Shown here piece after piece: positions 55,969-64,000 of a stretch of DNA of 64,000 bases. Position numbers and translations under genes: made by a program. The notes under the pieces are model-generated. The model had not been told where the DNA came from. It worked only from the letters and a program-made list of their open reading frames with translations, and did not search any database. Origin of the DNA: Nitrobacter winogradskyi Nb-255 (lineage in GTDB: Bacteria > Pseudomonadota > Alphaproteobacteria > Rhizobiales > Xanthobacteraceae); contig NC_007406.1 in NCBI RefSeq assembly GCF_000012725.1, positions 558,001 through 622,000 on the forward strand, written 5' to 3'. Position 1 is the first letter of the stretch. Each line of letters starts with the position of its first letter.

Positions 55969-58314
55969 CAACGGCAGATCGTGCGCGACCGGCGGATGAT
56001 TGTATCGGGGAGCTCGTCGCCCCGGTGGCCATGCCAGGCCCCTATACGGCACACCGTCGCGTGACAATTGCGGATTGTAAGCCGGATCTTCATTCAGAAA
56101 TTCGCCCCAGCGCGCGCGCAGCAGATTGAGTTCGTGTTCGAACCGGCCCCGCCGGTCGGCACGGTTGTCGCTCCCCCGGCTGGCGGACTCGGCATGGACC
56201 AGTTTCGCGTGCGGTGTCAGGACGATGCGCTTGCCGGCCTCGCGCAGGCGCAGGCAATAGTCGACATCATTGAGCGCCACCGCGAAGCGGGCTTCGTCCA
56301 TTCCCCCGACGGCGAGATAGTCGCTTCGCCTTGTCGCAAGGCACGCCGCGGTCACCGCGCTGCATTCGTGCGCCACGAGGAGTTGATCGAGAAAACCCGG
56401 ATCACCGCTGAGCCGGTCCGTGAAGGCATGCGCGACCGAAAAGTTTATACCCAGCACCACGCCACCGTGCTGAACGACGCCGCCCGGCCAGGTCAGGAGC
56501 GCGCCGACCGCACCGACGTCCGGCTCGCCCAGGCGAGTCAGCATCTCCTCGAGCCAGTCGTCGGAGCTTGCTTCGATGTCGTTGTTGAGCAGGCACAGGA
56601 TGTCGCTGTCGAGCGTCGCGGCGGCCTCGTTGTTGAGCCTTGCGAAATTGAATGGTCCCTCGACCCGCAACGTCCGGATGCCGCGCCGCGGCAGATCGGA
56701 AAGAAAGTCGATCGCCTGCGGATGCGCGCTGTCGTTGTCGACAACGAGGATATCGGCGTGGCAGCGTTCAACGGCTGGCAGGATGGTCTCCAGGCATCGT
56801 TGCAGAAGAGAAACGCGGTCGCGCGTCGGGATGATCACCGTCACGCGCTGCCGCGAAACCGGCCGCTTGATTCGAACCGCGGGAAAAAAATTGCCGGTCT
56901 CACGGGTCACGCTTGCATGAATTCCGCGAGCCCGCAGGTGCGACTGGCTGGCTGCGGACAGCAGCGCGCCGGCTGTCGTTCGATCGAGCCTCGGCATGGT
57001 CGCCAACGCGCCCGGCAGGTGCAGGATATCTGCCTGTCGAGGGCCGATCTGATCCAGCAGGCTGTTGAAAAGGCGGTAGAGGCTGTCCGGCCGTGCCGCC
57101 TCGATGGCCGCAAGCAATGCCTCACGCCGGACCGCGAACAGATGGACGCAATATCCCTGTTCCAGCAATCGCTCGTAATCGAACGCGGGAAAAGCCAGCG
57201 GCCAGATGCGACCATCGTCAGCGAGAAAGTCGAGGTCGCCATAGATCGCTAGCGCATCGGGATGAGAGTCGAATGCGGCCGCGATGCGCGCAAGCGCGGT
57301 TCGTTCGAGCGACACGCCCGCCATCGTCACCACGATGTGGCTTGTATCGGGTGCGGCGTCTTCAAGGAAGTCCAGCAGGGCGTCGCCGTCGATCGACAGC
57401 GGTTCACCGTCAATTGCGCCGGCGGTCCAGTTCTCGTGGCTTTGCGCTTCAAGGCTGGCGATCGTCTGTTGGGTGCCGGAGCTTCCAGCGATCACCACGG
57501 CCAGCCGAAGCGAACTTGGTTGAGGCTCCGGCAGCGGAAAGCGCTCGCGCCAGCCGGCATAGTCATGTAGCGGCAGCGAGGCCGGAATAAGCCTGTCGTA
57601 AAGCTCACCGCGCAACCGCTCGGCAGCATAGCCGCCGATGACGTCAATCATTCCGGCGAGGCCGTCGGGAAACGCCACGAAAGTGGCTGCCGCCGGAAGC
57701 CGGTCGCCATCCTCCTTTCGCAGCAGGATTCGATGGATTCGTCCGTCGGCGAGACGCTGCGGGACGTGGAAATCAAAGGCGCGGACGTTGCGGGAGACTC
57801 CTCCCTCGGCATCGCCGCCGATGTGGGTCCAGGCCGTGGCGCGGACCTGCGCGACGGATTCTCCGTCGACGATCGCTTCCAGCGTGACGATGGCCTCGCT
57901 GTCGATCCACCCGTGAAAGTGCAGGCCGCCCAGCCAGCGCAGTTTGCAGGTCGGGCGAAGATCGGATCGAGACGTTGTGTCATTCTCAAGGTCGATTGAC
58001 TGACCGACGGGAGTTTCGAGATTGGCGAGGCGCGCGGAAAGATGGCGCGCGGCATCGAGCAGGTCGGTGTCAACGCTCACGGCAAAGCCGCAAGTGTTGC
58101 TTCGGTCCGGCTCAGCGCATTCCGGCGCGAACGCATCGGCGTGGACGGTCTTCAGGACTAGACCGTCAAGCAGGATGTCGATCGTGAAGCGACGTTCCGG
58201 CGCTTCCGGATCGAAGACGAAACCGGATACGGTGCCGTCGGCACCAAGCGCGAGCCGGCTCACCAGCCTCGGCTGGGCGATCTCTGCCTTGCGGGACCGG
58301 ATGACATGCGTCAT
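55960..58314 (-). CDS. large multidomain family 2 glycosyltransferase (784 aa)
   Basis: 784 residues. Two sandwich-like modules at the N-terminus (VSGFVFDPEAPERRFTIDIL...GFAVSV and LHFHGWIDSEAIVTLEAIVD). Then a degenerate GT-A domain at about 265-440 (RLAVVIAGSSGTQQTIASLE, ALAIYGDLDFLADDGRIWPL), and a complete GT2 domain at about 490-720 with VTVIIPTRDRVSLLQRCLET, DILVVDNDSAHPQ, CLLNNDIEASSDDW and FAVALNDVDYCLRLREAGKR. It resembles tandem GT2 O-antigen or rhamnan glycosyltransferases. I used the ATG at 58314; a GTG at 58335 is also in frame. The preceding gene ends 2 bases before it. Confidence 0.88.
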   Translation of the reverse strand: MTHVIRSRKAEIAQPRLVSRLALGADGTVSGFVFDPEAPERRFTIDILLDGLVLKTVHADAFAPECAEPDRSNTCGFAVSVDTDLLDAARHLSARLANLETPVGQSIDLENDTTSRSDLRPTCKLRWLGGLHFHGWIDSEAIVTLEAIVDGESVAQVRATAWTHIGGDAEGGVSRNVRAFDFHVPQRLADGRIHRILLRKEDGDRLPAAATFVAFPDGLAGMIDVIGGYAAERLRGELYDRLIPASLPLHDYAGWRERFPLPEPQPSSLRLAVVIAGSSGTQQTIASLEAQSHENWTAGAIDGEPLSIDGDALLDFLEDAAPDTSHIVVTMAGVSLERTALARIAAAFDSHPDALAIYGDLDFLADDGRIWPLAFPAFDYERLLEQGYCVHLFAVRREALLAAIEAARPDSLYRLFNSLLDQIGPRQADILHLPGALATMPRLDRTTAGALLSAASQSHLRARGIHASVTRETGNFFPAVRIKRPVSRQRVTVIIPTRDRVSLLQRCLETILPAVERCHADILVVDNDSAHPQAIDFLSDLPRRGIRTLRVEGPFNFARLNNEAAATLDSDILCLLNNDIEASSDDWLEEMLTRLGEPDVGAVGALLTWPGGVVQHGGVVLGINFSVAHAFTDRLSGDPGFLDQLLVAHECSAVTAACLATRRSDYLAVGGMDEARFAVALNDVDYCLRLREAGKRIVLTPHAKLVHAESASRGSDNRADRRGRFEHELNLLRARWGEFLNEDPAYNPQLSRDGVPYRGLAWPPGRRAPRYNHPPVAHDLPLGF

Positions 58315-58316
58315 GT

Positions 58317-60773
58317 TCAGGGTAGTCCGGCCCACGCGATAACGGCATCGATGAATTCTTCCTCGTCCGTGTCTGACGGGATGGCAAGATCAGCCTTTCG
58401 CGGTTTGACCGACCCGGCTGACCAGTCGCGGTATGCGACGGGTATCGAGGCTCGTCTCGCGGCCTCGATCAAAGGATGACCGAATGCCGGCTCATCGAAA
58501 TCCGTCAGCAGCCAGCCAGGGTTATGCGGGGCCAGCACATCGCCGATCTCGTCGGCCGCGACCTTGCCGGTCACGAAAATATTCTCGCAGGACATCAGAC
58601 GGTCATCGTCACAGGTCACGCCGGCAACGATGACCGATCTGGACGGTGCGCTCCGCCGCAAGCCATCCGCCAAGCGTCGCATCATGCGGAAGGATGCAGG
58701 CGATGGCGCGGACGGTACGATGGCGAGCGATCGGCGCGCGCGATGGACCGGCTTCAGGGTCAGCGGACGGGTCGGCCAGTTCTGAAGGATGATTTTGCGT
58801 CCGGGCCAGCGAGCCTTCGCAAACGCCTGGGCGATCCTGCCGGGAGCAAAAAGCGGGACCTCGCCGGGAAGCGAAGTGATCGCTTCGCTCAAAGTCCCGG
58901 TCGTGAGCCACGGATGGACCGGAAGACCAAGTTGCCGGATCAGATCGATAAGCCGGGGTAACGGGCTCGGTTCGAAAACCTCGACGCGCTCGGGGTGCAG
59001 CCGTGTGATGACGCCTGCCGCCTCGGTGATGCCGGTCTCGGTGTCCAGCTTCAACTGAACGGCTTGGGGGCTGCTTCCATCCGCGGCACGGACATGAATG
59101 ACATCTCGCTCACGCGACAGGAGAATGGCGCGCTCGCCGCGCTGGCGGAGTTGGCGAACCCGCTCCTCGGCAACGGCGAACTTCCGCCGATGGCCGAGAA
59201 TCAGCACCGAAGGCTGGCGGGGCCATGTCAGCGCCCGGTCGAGCCTCGCACGCGCCGGCCGCAGCGGATCCGCGATTTCGAACGCGCGGCATTCCCGCCG
59301 GTAGTCGGGAAATCGCTGGTCCAGCACCTCAAGATTGCGAAGCACCAAACGTCGCTTCTCGTGCTGGAACGATTTCGAGCCGTGATGCCCGACATAGACC
59401 GACGGTGCGCAGACGTTGCGAAAACCCTTGTCGCGCGCGCGCAGGCAGAGATCGACGTCCTCAAGATAGCCTCGTTCGAAGTGCTCCGATAGCGCGCCAA
59501 TGGCCTTAAGACAGCCGCGGGTGACATAGAGGCAGAAGCCGATGCCGCTGGGCACGTCGGTGACATCACCGGCATTGGCGATGCTCGCGATCCCGTCGAT
59601 TTCGAGAACACCGTCATAGCTCTGCATCGGATTGAGCCTGTTAGGCACGGGAAACGAAAACATGTCGCCGTTGTTCGACAGGGGAGTGACTGTGCCGATA
59701 TCCGGCGCGGAATGCGCCACGTCCGCCAGTCTTTCAACGAAGCCTGGCGGCACGATGGTGTCCGAATTGAGCAGCACGACGTCGCCCGCCGGCACGTTCT
59801 CCAGCGCACGATTGATCGCGCCGACGAAGCCGAGATTGTTCTCGTTCGCGAGGAGATCGATTGCGCCACGGGCCGCAAGCTCGCCGAGATGACGCCGCAG
59901 CTCAGGCTCAGGGCTGGCGTCGTCGATGGCCATGATGCGAAAGGCGCGCTTGCCGGCCGCACGCGATGCGCGCGCCTTGATGAGACTGTCAAAGCAGTCC
60001 AGCGTTGCCGCCACGTCCCGGTATACCGGAACGATAACAGTGGGTGGCAAGGTGTCGGGCTGTGGCGCGGTTGAGCGGCGCGACCGGTTTGACGAAGCAG
60101 GTGGAGACGACAGGTTGGGCGCCAGCCGCCGGACTCGGAAGACCTCGCCGTCGCATGTCAGCGTCAGCGTCTGGGGCGCTCGCGACGCCGGTCGCCGAGC
60201 CAGGAAGGCTGCCGCCTGAACGTCGATGCTGGCCAAAGGGTGAAACGGATCCGGTTCGATCCGGCTGATCAGCGCGCTGTTCTCAACTCCAACGCTCACT
60301 TCGACGGCGTTTGCCAAAGTCCATGCGATCCAGCCCGTCACGTGATCGTCAAATACCGAACAGGCGGCCCAATGCCGATGCCCCGCCCTTCGGAGTTCCT
60401 CGATGGCGAGGCGCAGGACCGCGGGATTGTTGTCGCGAGCGATCAGGCTGATGGCGGCGGTACGCCGTCGAGCGCCAGTGGCGGACCAGGCGAGCATTCT
60501 GCGATTGGCGGCAAGATCGGATGGGTCGACGAGAAGCGCCTGGGCCAAATCAGCCATGGCCGCTTCCTTGCGTTCGAGCTTCCAGTTCGCTTCCGCGCGG
60601 AGGACGAAACAATGGGCAGCCGATGACGGATCGATCCGGCAATGCCGGTCCGCGTATTTGAACGCCGCGAGGTAGTCCCTGGAGTTCAGCGCCTGCGCGG
60701 CCATGCGCTCAAGCATGACACGGGTAGAACGTTCAGCGCGTTCCTGATTGTCAGTGACGGGGCCGAGAACCAT
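58317..60773 (-). CDS. large family 2 glycosyltransferase with TPR-like N-terminus (818 aa)
   Basis: 818 residues. N-terminal TPR-like helices (about 20-100), then a module with VTGWIAWTLANAVEVSVGVE, then a GT2 domain from about 245: TVIVPVYRDVAATLDCFDSL, FRIMAIDDASPEPELRRHLG, VVLLNSDTIVPPGFVERLAD, and GYLEDVDLCLRARDKGFRNV. A C-terminal region of about 280 residues (HRRKFAVAEERVRQL, LILGHR, ITSLPGEVPLFAPGRIAQAF) resembles a second, GT-B-like unit but is not certain. It is transcribed just before the 784-residue protein. Confidence 0.87.
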   Translation of the reverse strand: MVLGPVTDNQERAERSTRVMLERMAAQALNSRDYLAAFKYADRHCRIDPSSAAHCFVLRAEANWKLERKEAAMADLAQALLVDPSDLAANRRMLAWSATGARRRTAAISLIARDNNPAVLRLAIEELRRAGHRHWAACSVFDDHVTGWIAWTLANAVEVSVGVENSALISRIEPDPFHPLASIDVQAAAFLARRPASRAPQTLTLTCDGEVFRVRRLAPNLSSPPASSNRSRRSTAPQPDTLPPTVIVPVYRDVAATLDCFDSLIKARASRAAGKRAFRIMAIDDASPEPELRRHLGELAARGAIDLLANENNLGFVGAINRALENVPAGDVVLLNSDTIVPPGFVERLADVAHSAPDIGTVTPLSNNGDMFSFPVPNRLNPMQSYDGVLEIDGIASIANAGDVTDVPSGIGFCLYVTRGCLKAIGALSEHFERGYLEDVDLCLRARDKGFRNVCAPSVYVGHHGSKSFQHEKRRLVLRNLEVLDQRFPDYRRECRAFEIADPLRPARARLDRALTWPRQPSVLILGHRRKFAVAEERVRQLRQRGERAILLSRERDVIHVRAADGSSPQAVQLKLDTETGITEAAGVITRLHPERVEVFEPSPLPRLIDLIRQLGLPVHPWLTTGTLSEAITSLPGEVPLFAPGRIAQAFAKARWPGRKIILQNWPTRPLTLKPVHRARRSLAIVPSAPSPASFRMMRRLADGLRRSAPSRSVIVAGVTCDDDRLMSCENIFVTGKVAADEIGDVLAPHNPGWLLTDFDEPAFGHPLIEAARRASIPVAYRDWSAGSVKPRKADLAIPSDTDEEEFIDAVIAWAGLP

Positions 60774-60859
60774 CTGCTGGCGTCCTGACCCGTGACGGCT
60801 GGCCGGGCTTCAAATCCGCCGTTGCTTCAGGCGGCAACCCGAAAAACCGCCGCGGACTT

Positions 60860-61756
60860 TTATCGGGCGGCGCCGATCTGGCGCTGCTGGCTACGGAAGA
60901 CCCGCACCCGTGGTGAGCCACCGGAAGGTTTGCGCGACGGTGGTGGTGCAGGCGTCGCAGCTACCTCCGCGGTCGCGTTACGCTCGATGCCGATGCGAAT
61001 GCCGACCAGCGGCTCGCGATTGGTCGGGCCCGACAAAACCACGCGCCTGCCGACTGCGCGGAGGGTAGGCGCGTTCAGGAAACCTGCCTCGGCCACGAAC
61101 CGCAACTCATCCGTGCCGCTCATTTCGAGAACCACACCGGTCAGGGGCAGGGCTCGGCCGCGGGTGCCGGCATAAGCGCCAAGCGGCACCATCCGGCCGC
61201 TGCCGGTCTGGCCGTTGGCGAGCTGGACCGCGTAACGGATATCGACGCTCAAGGGCTTGTCGGGCCATTCCAGCGCCACGCCCTCCACGCGGGACGGCGC
61301 GGCCGGGCCCGCGATCCACGCATTGGGGCCAACGACAATGTCGCCGCGGCCTGCGACGTGACCGAGCACCTTCAGGCCTTCCGTTGCAACATGCGGCCCC
61401 ATGCCGCTGTCTGAATCCGTCGCGGAGGGAATTCCGCCGGCCTGGATCTGTTCGACGCGCACGATGGCGGAGCGCGATCCCCCAGGTTTCGTTGGCTGGA
61501 CCTGAACTTGCAAAGTCGCGGGCATGTTAACCCGCACCACCAGTCCGGAATTGGGCTTGTACAATGTCGGCTCGGTCGCATCCGGATGCAGGATGATCTC
61601 CATGTGGCGCTCATGCCCCTTCGCCGGCGCGACGATCACGCGCGGCGGCGAGACGGAGTCTTCGGCGCTCTTGTAATTGATGAAGAAAAGTCCGCGGTCG
61701 AGACTCAGCGCCCTCTGTTGCTCAGCCTCATTCATCTTCCCCCGAAACAGATCCAC
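60860..61756 (-). CDS. hypothetical protein, unknown family
   Basis: 298 residues from a GTG at 61756, supported by GAGGGAGG 10 bases upstream. No signal peptide. The sequence is mostly beta-strand-like (RVIVAPAKGHERHMEIILHP, VEGVALEWPDKPLSVDIRYA, GVVLEMSGTDELRFVAEAGF) and ends in a Pro/Ser/Arg-rich tail. No domain is recognised. It precedes the two large glycosyltransferase genes by 87 bases on the same strand, so a role in the same surface-glycan pathway is the natural guess. Confidence 0.7.
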   Translation of the reverse strand: MDLFRGKMNEAEQQRALSLDRGLFFINYKSAEDSVSPPRVIVAPAKGHERHMEIILHPDATEPTLYKPNSGLVVRVNMPATLQVQVQPTKPGGSRSAIVRVEQIQAGGIPSATDSDSGMGPHVATEGLKVLGHVAGRGDIVVGPNAWIAGPAAPSRVEGVALEWPDKPLSVDIRYAVQLANGQTGSGRMVPLGAYAGTRGRALPLTGVVLEMSGTDELRFVAEAGFLNAPTLRAVGRRVVLSGPTNREPLVGIRIGIERNATAEVAATPAPPPSRKPSGGSPRVRVFRSQQRQIGAAR

Positions 61757-62012
61757 CGGCCGCCTCCCTCAGTCGCGTCAATCCACCACCACCATCGCCT
61801 GCCTTGAACAATCCGCTAATCCTGAAGTAGCGGACGGAGAGTCAAAAACCCGACACAATCCATACTCAAGTTACCGGTCCCGCGATCGCCCGCCTCGACT
61901 TAAGAAAACAAAAGAGGGCGGGCGACATCAAATACTCTCATGGCATCGATGCGGCCTGCTCTCATGTCAGCCATGGCGAAACACCTGGCTCCGGAAACGC
62001 ACCGGCGAGAGG

Positions 62013-62243
62013 TCAGACCAGCAGGATGGTCGATTTCGCAGGTGAAAGAGATCGTCTGATGTCTTCTGCCTCCACGCTCAGCGAGGCGGCCATCTTGCGC
62101 AATCGATCGTTCTCGTCTTTCAGCAGCGTGATGGAATCCGCAATGCTGTCGGCGGAATCCGGAGCATCCTCGATGTCGCTCAAATCCGCGTGCTGGATCT
62201 GCGGAAGATAATCGGAAGGATGCTGTGTAAATTTGAGCCTCAT
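62013..62243 (-). CDS. small hypothetical coiled-coil protein
   Basis: 76 residues, acidic, with a helix DSITLLKDENDRLRKMAASL likely to form a coiled coil. The ATG has a GGGGCG element about 10 bases upstream. A 15-bp tandem duplication lies just ahead, at 62264-62293. No family recognised. Confidence 0.5.
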   Translation of the reverse strand: MRLKFTQHPSDYLPQIQHADLSDIEDAPDSADSIADSITLLKDENDRLRKMAASLSVEAEDIRRSLSPAKSTILLV

Positions 62244-62263
62244 CGCGAACGCCCCGCGCTAGC

Positions 62264-62293
62264 CATTCCTAGCCATACCATTCCTAGCCATAC
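62264..62293. repeat. 15-bp perfect tandem duplication
   Basis: CATTCCTAGCCATAC occurs twice without a gap, 21 bases before the start of the 76-residue gene. A CTAG also precedes it. It may be a slippage product in the promoter or leader. Confidence 0.65.
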
Positions 62294-62527
62294 TTATGAG
62301 TAAGTCGGCGACTTCGGAATTCATGTCCACCTGCTGTCGACTATTCGACGACTTTTAGGGCAGGAAGATGTCAGACGGAAGCGAAAGCTGAATGAACAGG
62401 CGTCGAGTTATTTGGAACCTGTCAACGCGCGCACATTTAGACGAGATTGTCTTTGAATGCACCGGCGAGGAAAGCTTTTACTAAATAAAGACGCGCGTGC
62501 TTTCATCGCGATCAATCAGAGGTCAAC

Positions 62528-63895
62528 ATGCCGATGAAGATTTTATTCGTTCATAATAACTTCCCGGCGCAGTATCGTCATCTCGCGGCCGCGTTGGCGA
62601 ATGAGCCAGGCTTTGAACTTGCCGCGATCGGTGCATCTCACGCGCATCCGATGCCTTCGGTCAAGTTGATTAAATATGCTCTGCCTGACTCTGACCTTTC
62701 CGGGACGCATCCGTTCGCCAGACGCTTCGACAGTGAGTGCCGTCGCGCCGAGCAGGTGCTCTACAGTCTTTCAACGCTGGCGACATCAGGATTCGCGCCG
62801 GATGTCATCCTCGCTCATCCCGGATGGGGTGAAACACTGCCGCTGCGCACCATGTTTCCCAAGGCGCGGCAATTGGTCTATTGCGAGTTCTTCTACGGCG
62901 CCGAAGACCGTGACATCGGCTTCGATCCGGAGTTTCCGATCTCGGGCCTCGACGGCCATATCGGGTTGCAGTTGAAGAACGCGACGACGTTGCTCGCTCT
63001 AGCTGACTGTGATGTCGGAATTTCGCCGACAAATTGGCAGCGATCGACTTTTCCAAGGCACTATCAAAGCAAGATCGAGGTCATTCATGAAGGAGTTGAC
63101 ACATCGCGCGTGCGGCCCGACGCGCAGGCGCGCCTGACGCTTCCGAACGGCCGCGAGGTCAGCCGTTCGGATGAGATTGTGACATTTGTCGTGCGCAATC
63201 TCGAACCGCTCAGGGGCTATCACATCTTCATGCGCGCGCTCCCGGAAATATTGAGGCGTCGGCCCAACGCGCAGATTGTTATTATCGGCAGGGATGGATT
63301 GTCCTATGGCATTCCGCCGCCGCCGGGCAGCACCTGGAAGTCAATCTTCCTGCAGGAGGTGCGTGACCGGCTGGACATGTCACGCGTTCACTTTCTGGGC
63401 GGCGTTCCGTACAACACCTTTCTCGCCGGCCTTCAGGTATCATCAGCGCATGTCTATCTGACGTATCCCTTCGTGCTGTCATGGTCATCGCTGGAAGCAA
63501 TGAGCGCCGGCTGTCTGGTGATAGGGTCGGACACGCCGCCGGTGCGTGAGATCATCAGCTCCGGAGACAACGGTCTTCTGGTTCCCTTTTTCGCTGTCGA
63601 TGAATTGGCCGAGCGGGTCGTTGAAGCGCTTCAGGAGCCGGATCGTTTTTCCGCCATCAAGGAGGCTGCGCGGCAGTTCGTCATCGAGCATTTCGACGCG
63701 AAGCGGGTATGCCTGCCGCGAATGCGTCAGCTTCTGGATTTCAAGCCATCCCCGCCATCAGCCGCCGCCCGGCGAAAAGTCTGGAGCGGACGCGCGGCGT
63801 CGGAATGGCCTCAAGCCACGCGCCGCTCCCGCAAAGTCATATCGTCGCCAGAGATGGAGGCGTCAGGCGAGGGCGGCTCCGGCCGGACGTGCTGA
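62528..63895 (+). CDS. glycosyltransferase family 4
   Basis: 455 residues, GT-B fold. N-terminus MKILFVHNNFPAQYRHLAAA, with YCEFFYGAEDRDIGFDPEFP and SPTNWQRSTFPRHYQSKIEV. The donor half has VIHEGVDTSRVRPD, TFVVRNLEPLRGYHIFMRAL, and the E-x7-E nucleotide-sugar motif in LSWSSLEAMSAGCLVIGSDT. It belongs to the group seen beside surface-polysaccharide genes of alphaproteobacteria. The ATG has GAGG about 5 bases upstream. The C-terminal 50 residues are low-complexity. Confidence 0.9.
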   Translation: MPMKILFVHNNFPAQYRHLAAALANEPGFELAAIGASHAHPMPSVKLIKYALPDSDLSGTHPFARRFDSECRRAEQVLYSLSTLATSGFAPDVILAHPGWGETLPLRTMFPKARQLVYCEFFYGAEDRDIGFDPEFPISGLDGHIGLQLKNATTLLALADCDVGISPTNWQRSTFPRHYQSKIEVIHEGVDTSRVRPDAQARLTLPNGREVSRSDEIVTFVVRNLEPLRGYHIFMRALPEILRRRPNAQIVIIGRDGLSYGIPPPPGSTWKSIFLQEVRDRLDMSRVHFLGGVPYNTFLAGLQVSSAHVYLTYPFVLSWSSLEAMSAGCLVIGSDTPPVREIISSGDNGLLVPFFAVDELAERVVEALQEPDRFSAIKEAARQFVIEHFDAKRVCLPRMRQLLDFKPSPPSAAARRKVWSGRAASEWPQATRRSRKVISSPEMEASGEGGSGRTC

Positions 63896-64000
63896 GATGA
63901 TGAATGATTGAAAGAAGCGTCTTTTGAGGGGCGTTCTGGCGATGCGGCATTCTTACTCAAGACCGGATCGATGAGACGTCTTCTCTCGATTACGCGTTTA

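Overview
The window looks like a chromosomal segment of a Bradyrhizobium/Nitrobacter/Rhodopseudomonas-type alphaproteobacterium (Nitrobacteraceae). This is inferred from high GC, the CtrA/GcrA/ChpT cell-cycle regulators, the gene orders phoR-pstSCAB-phoU-phoB and argD-argF, the flagellar and chemotaxis gene complement, and dispersed palindromic intergenic repeats. The exact genus is not proven by anything I can see.

Layout. 1-2.9 kb: the 5' part of a polysaccharide deacetylase gene (minus strand, running off the window), a BON/OmpA envelope protein and a small membrane protein. 3.0-10.9 kb: a flippase-like membrane protein, then the phosphate regulon phoR-pstS-pstC-pstA-pstB-phoU-phoB, with a good Pho box before pstS and a strong hairpin between pstS and pstC. 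11.1-14.3 kb: gcrA, then argD-argF. 14.5-18.1 kb: a coiled-coil membrane protein, a DUF1134-type exported protein, a YHS-type protein and cysQ. 18.3-31 kb: motility and cell cycle: chpT, cheA-cheW-cheY-cheB-cheR, ctrA, fliI-fliJ, a stress-type small protein and flhA. A tRNA with a CAT anticodon (probably Ile2) and a PAS-type chemoreceptor follow.

34.3-63.9 kb is an accessory surface-polysaccharide and secretion region: an orphan IS3-OrfA-like HTH protein, a solo ParA-like ATPase, an RTX calcium-binding protein, a methyltransferase, a type I secretion ABC transporter and HlyD adaptor coupled to a large Sel1-repeat protein, two WbsX/GH99-like proteins (one cytoplasmic, one exported), several glycosyltransferases, UDP-glucose dehydrogenase, the full dTDP-L-rhamnose pathway (rfbA, rfbB, rfbC, rfbD), two very large overlapping GT2 proteins and a GT4. 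Together these suggest synthesis of a rhamnose- and possibly glucuronate-containing surface glycan, linked to a type I-secreted RTX protein.

A family of about 60-150 bp modular palindromic repeats occupies many intergenic gaps and repeatedly supplies the stop codon of the adjacent gene. No CRISPR array, complete insertion sequence or prophage was seen.
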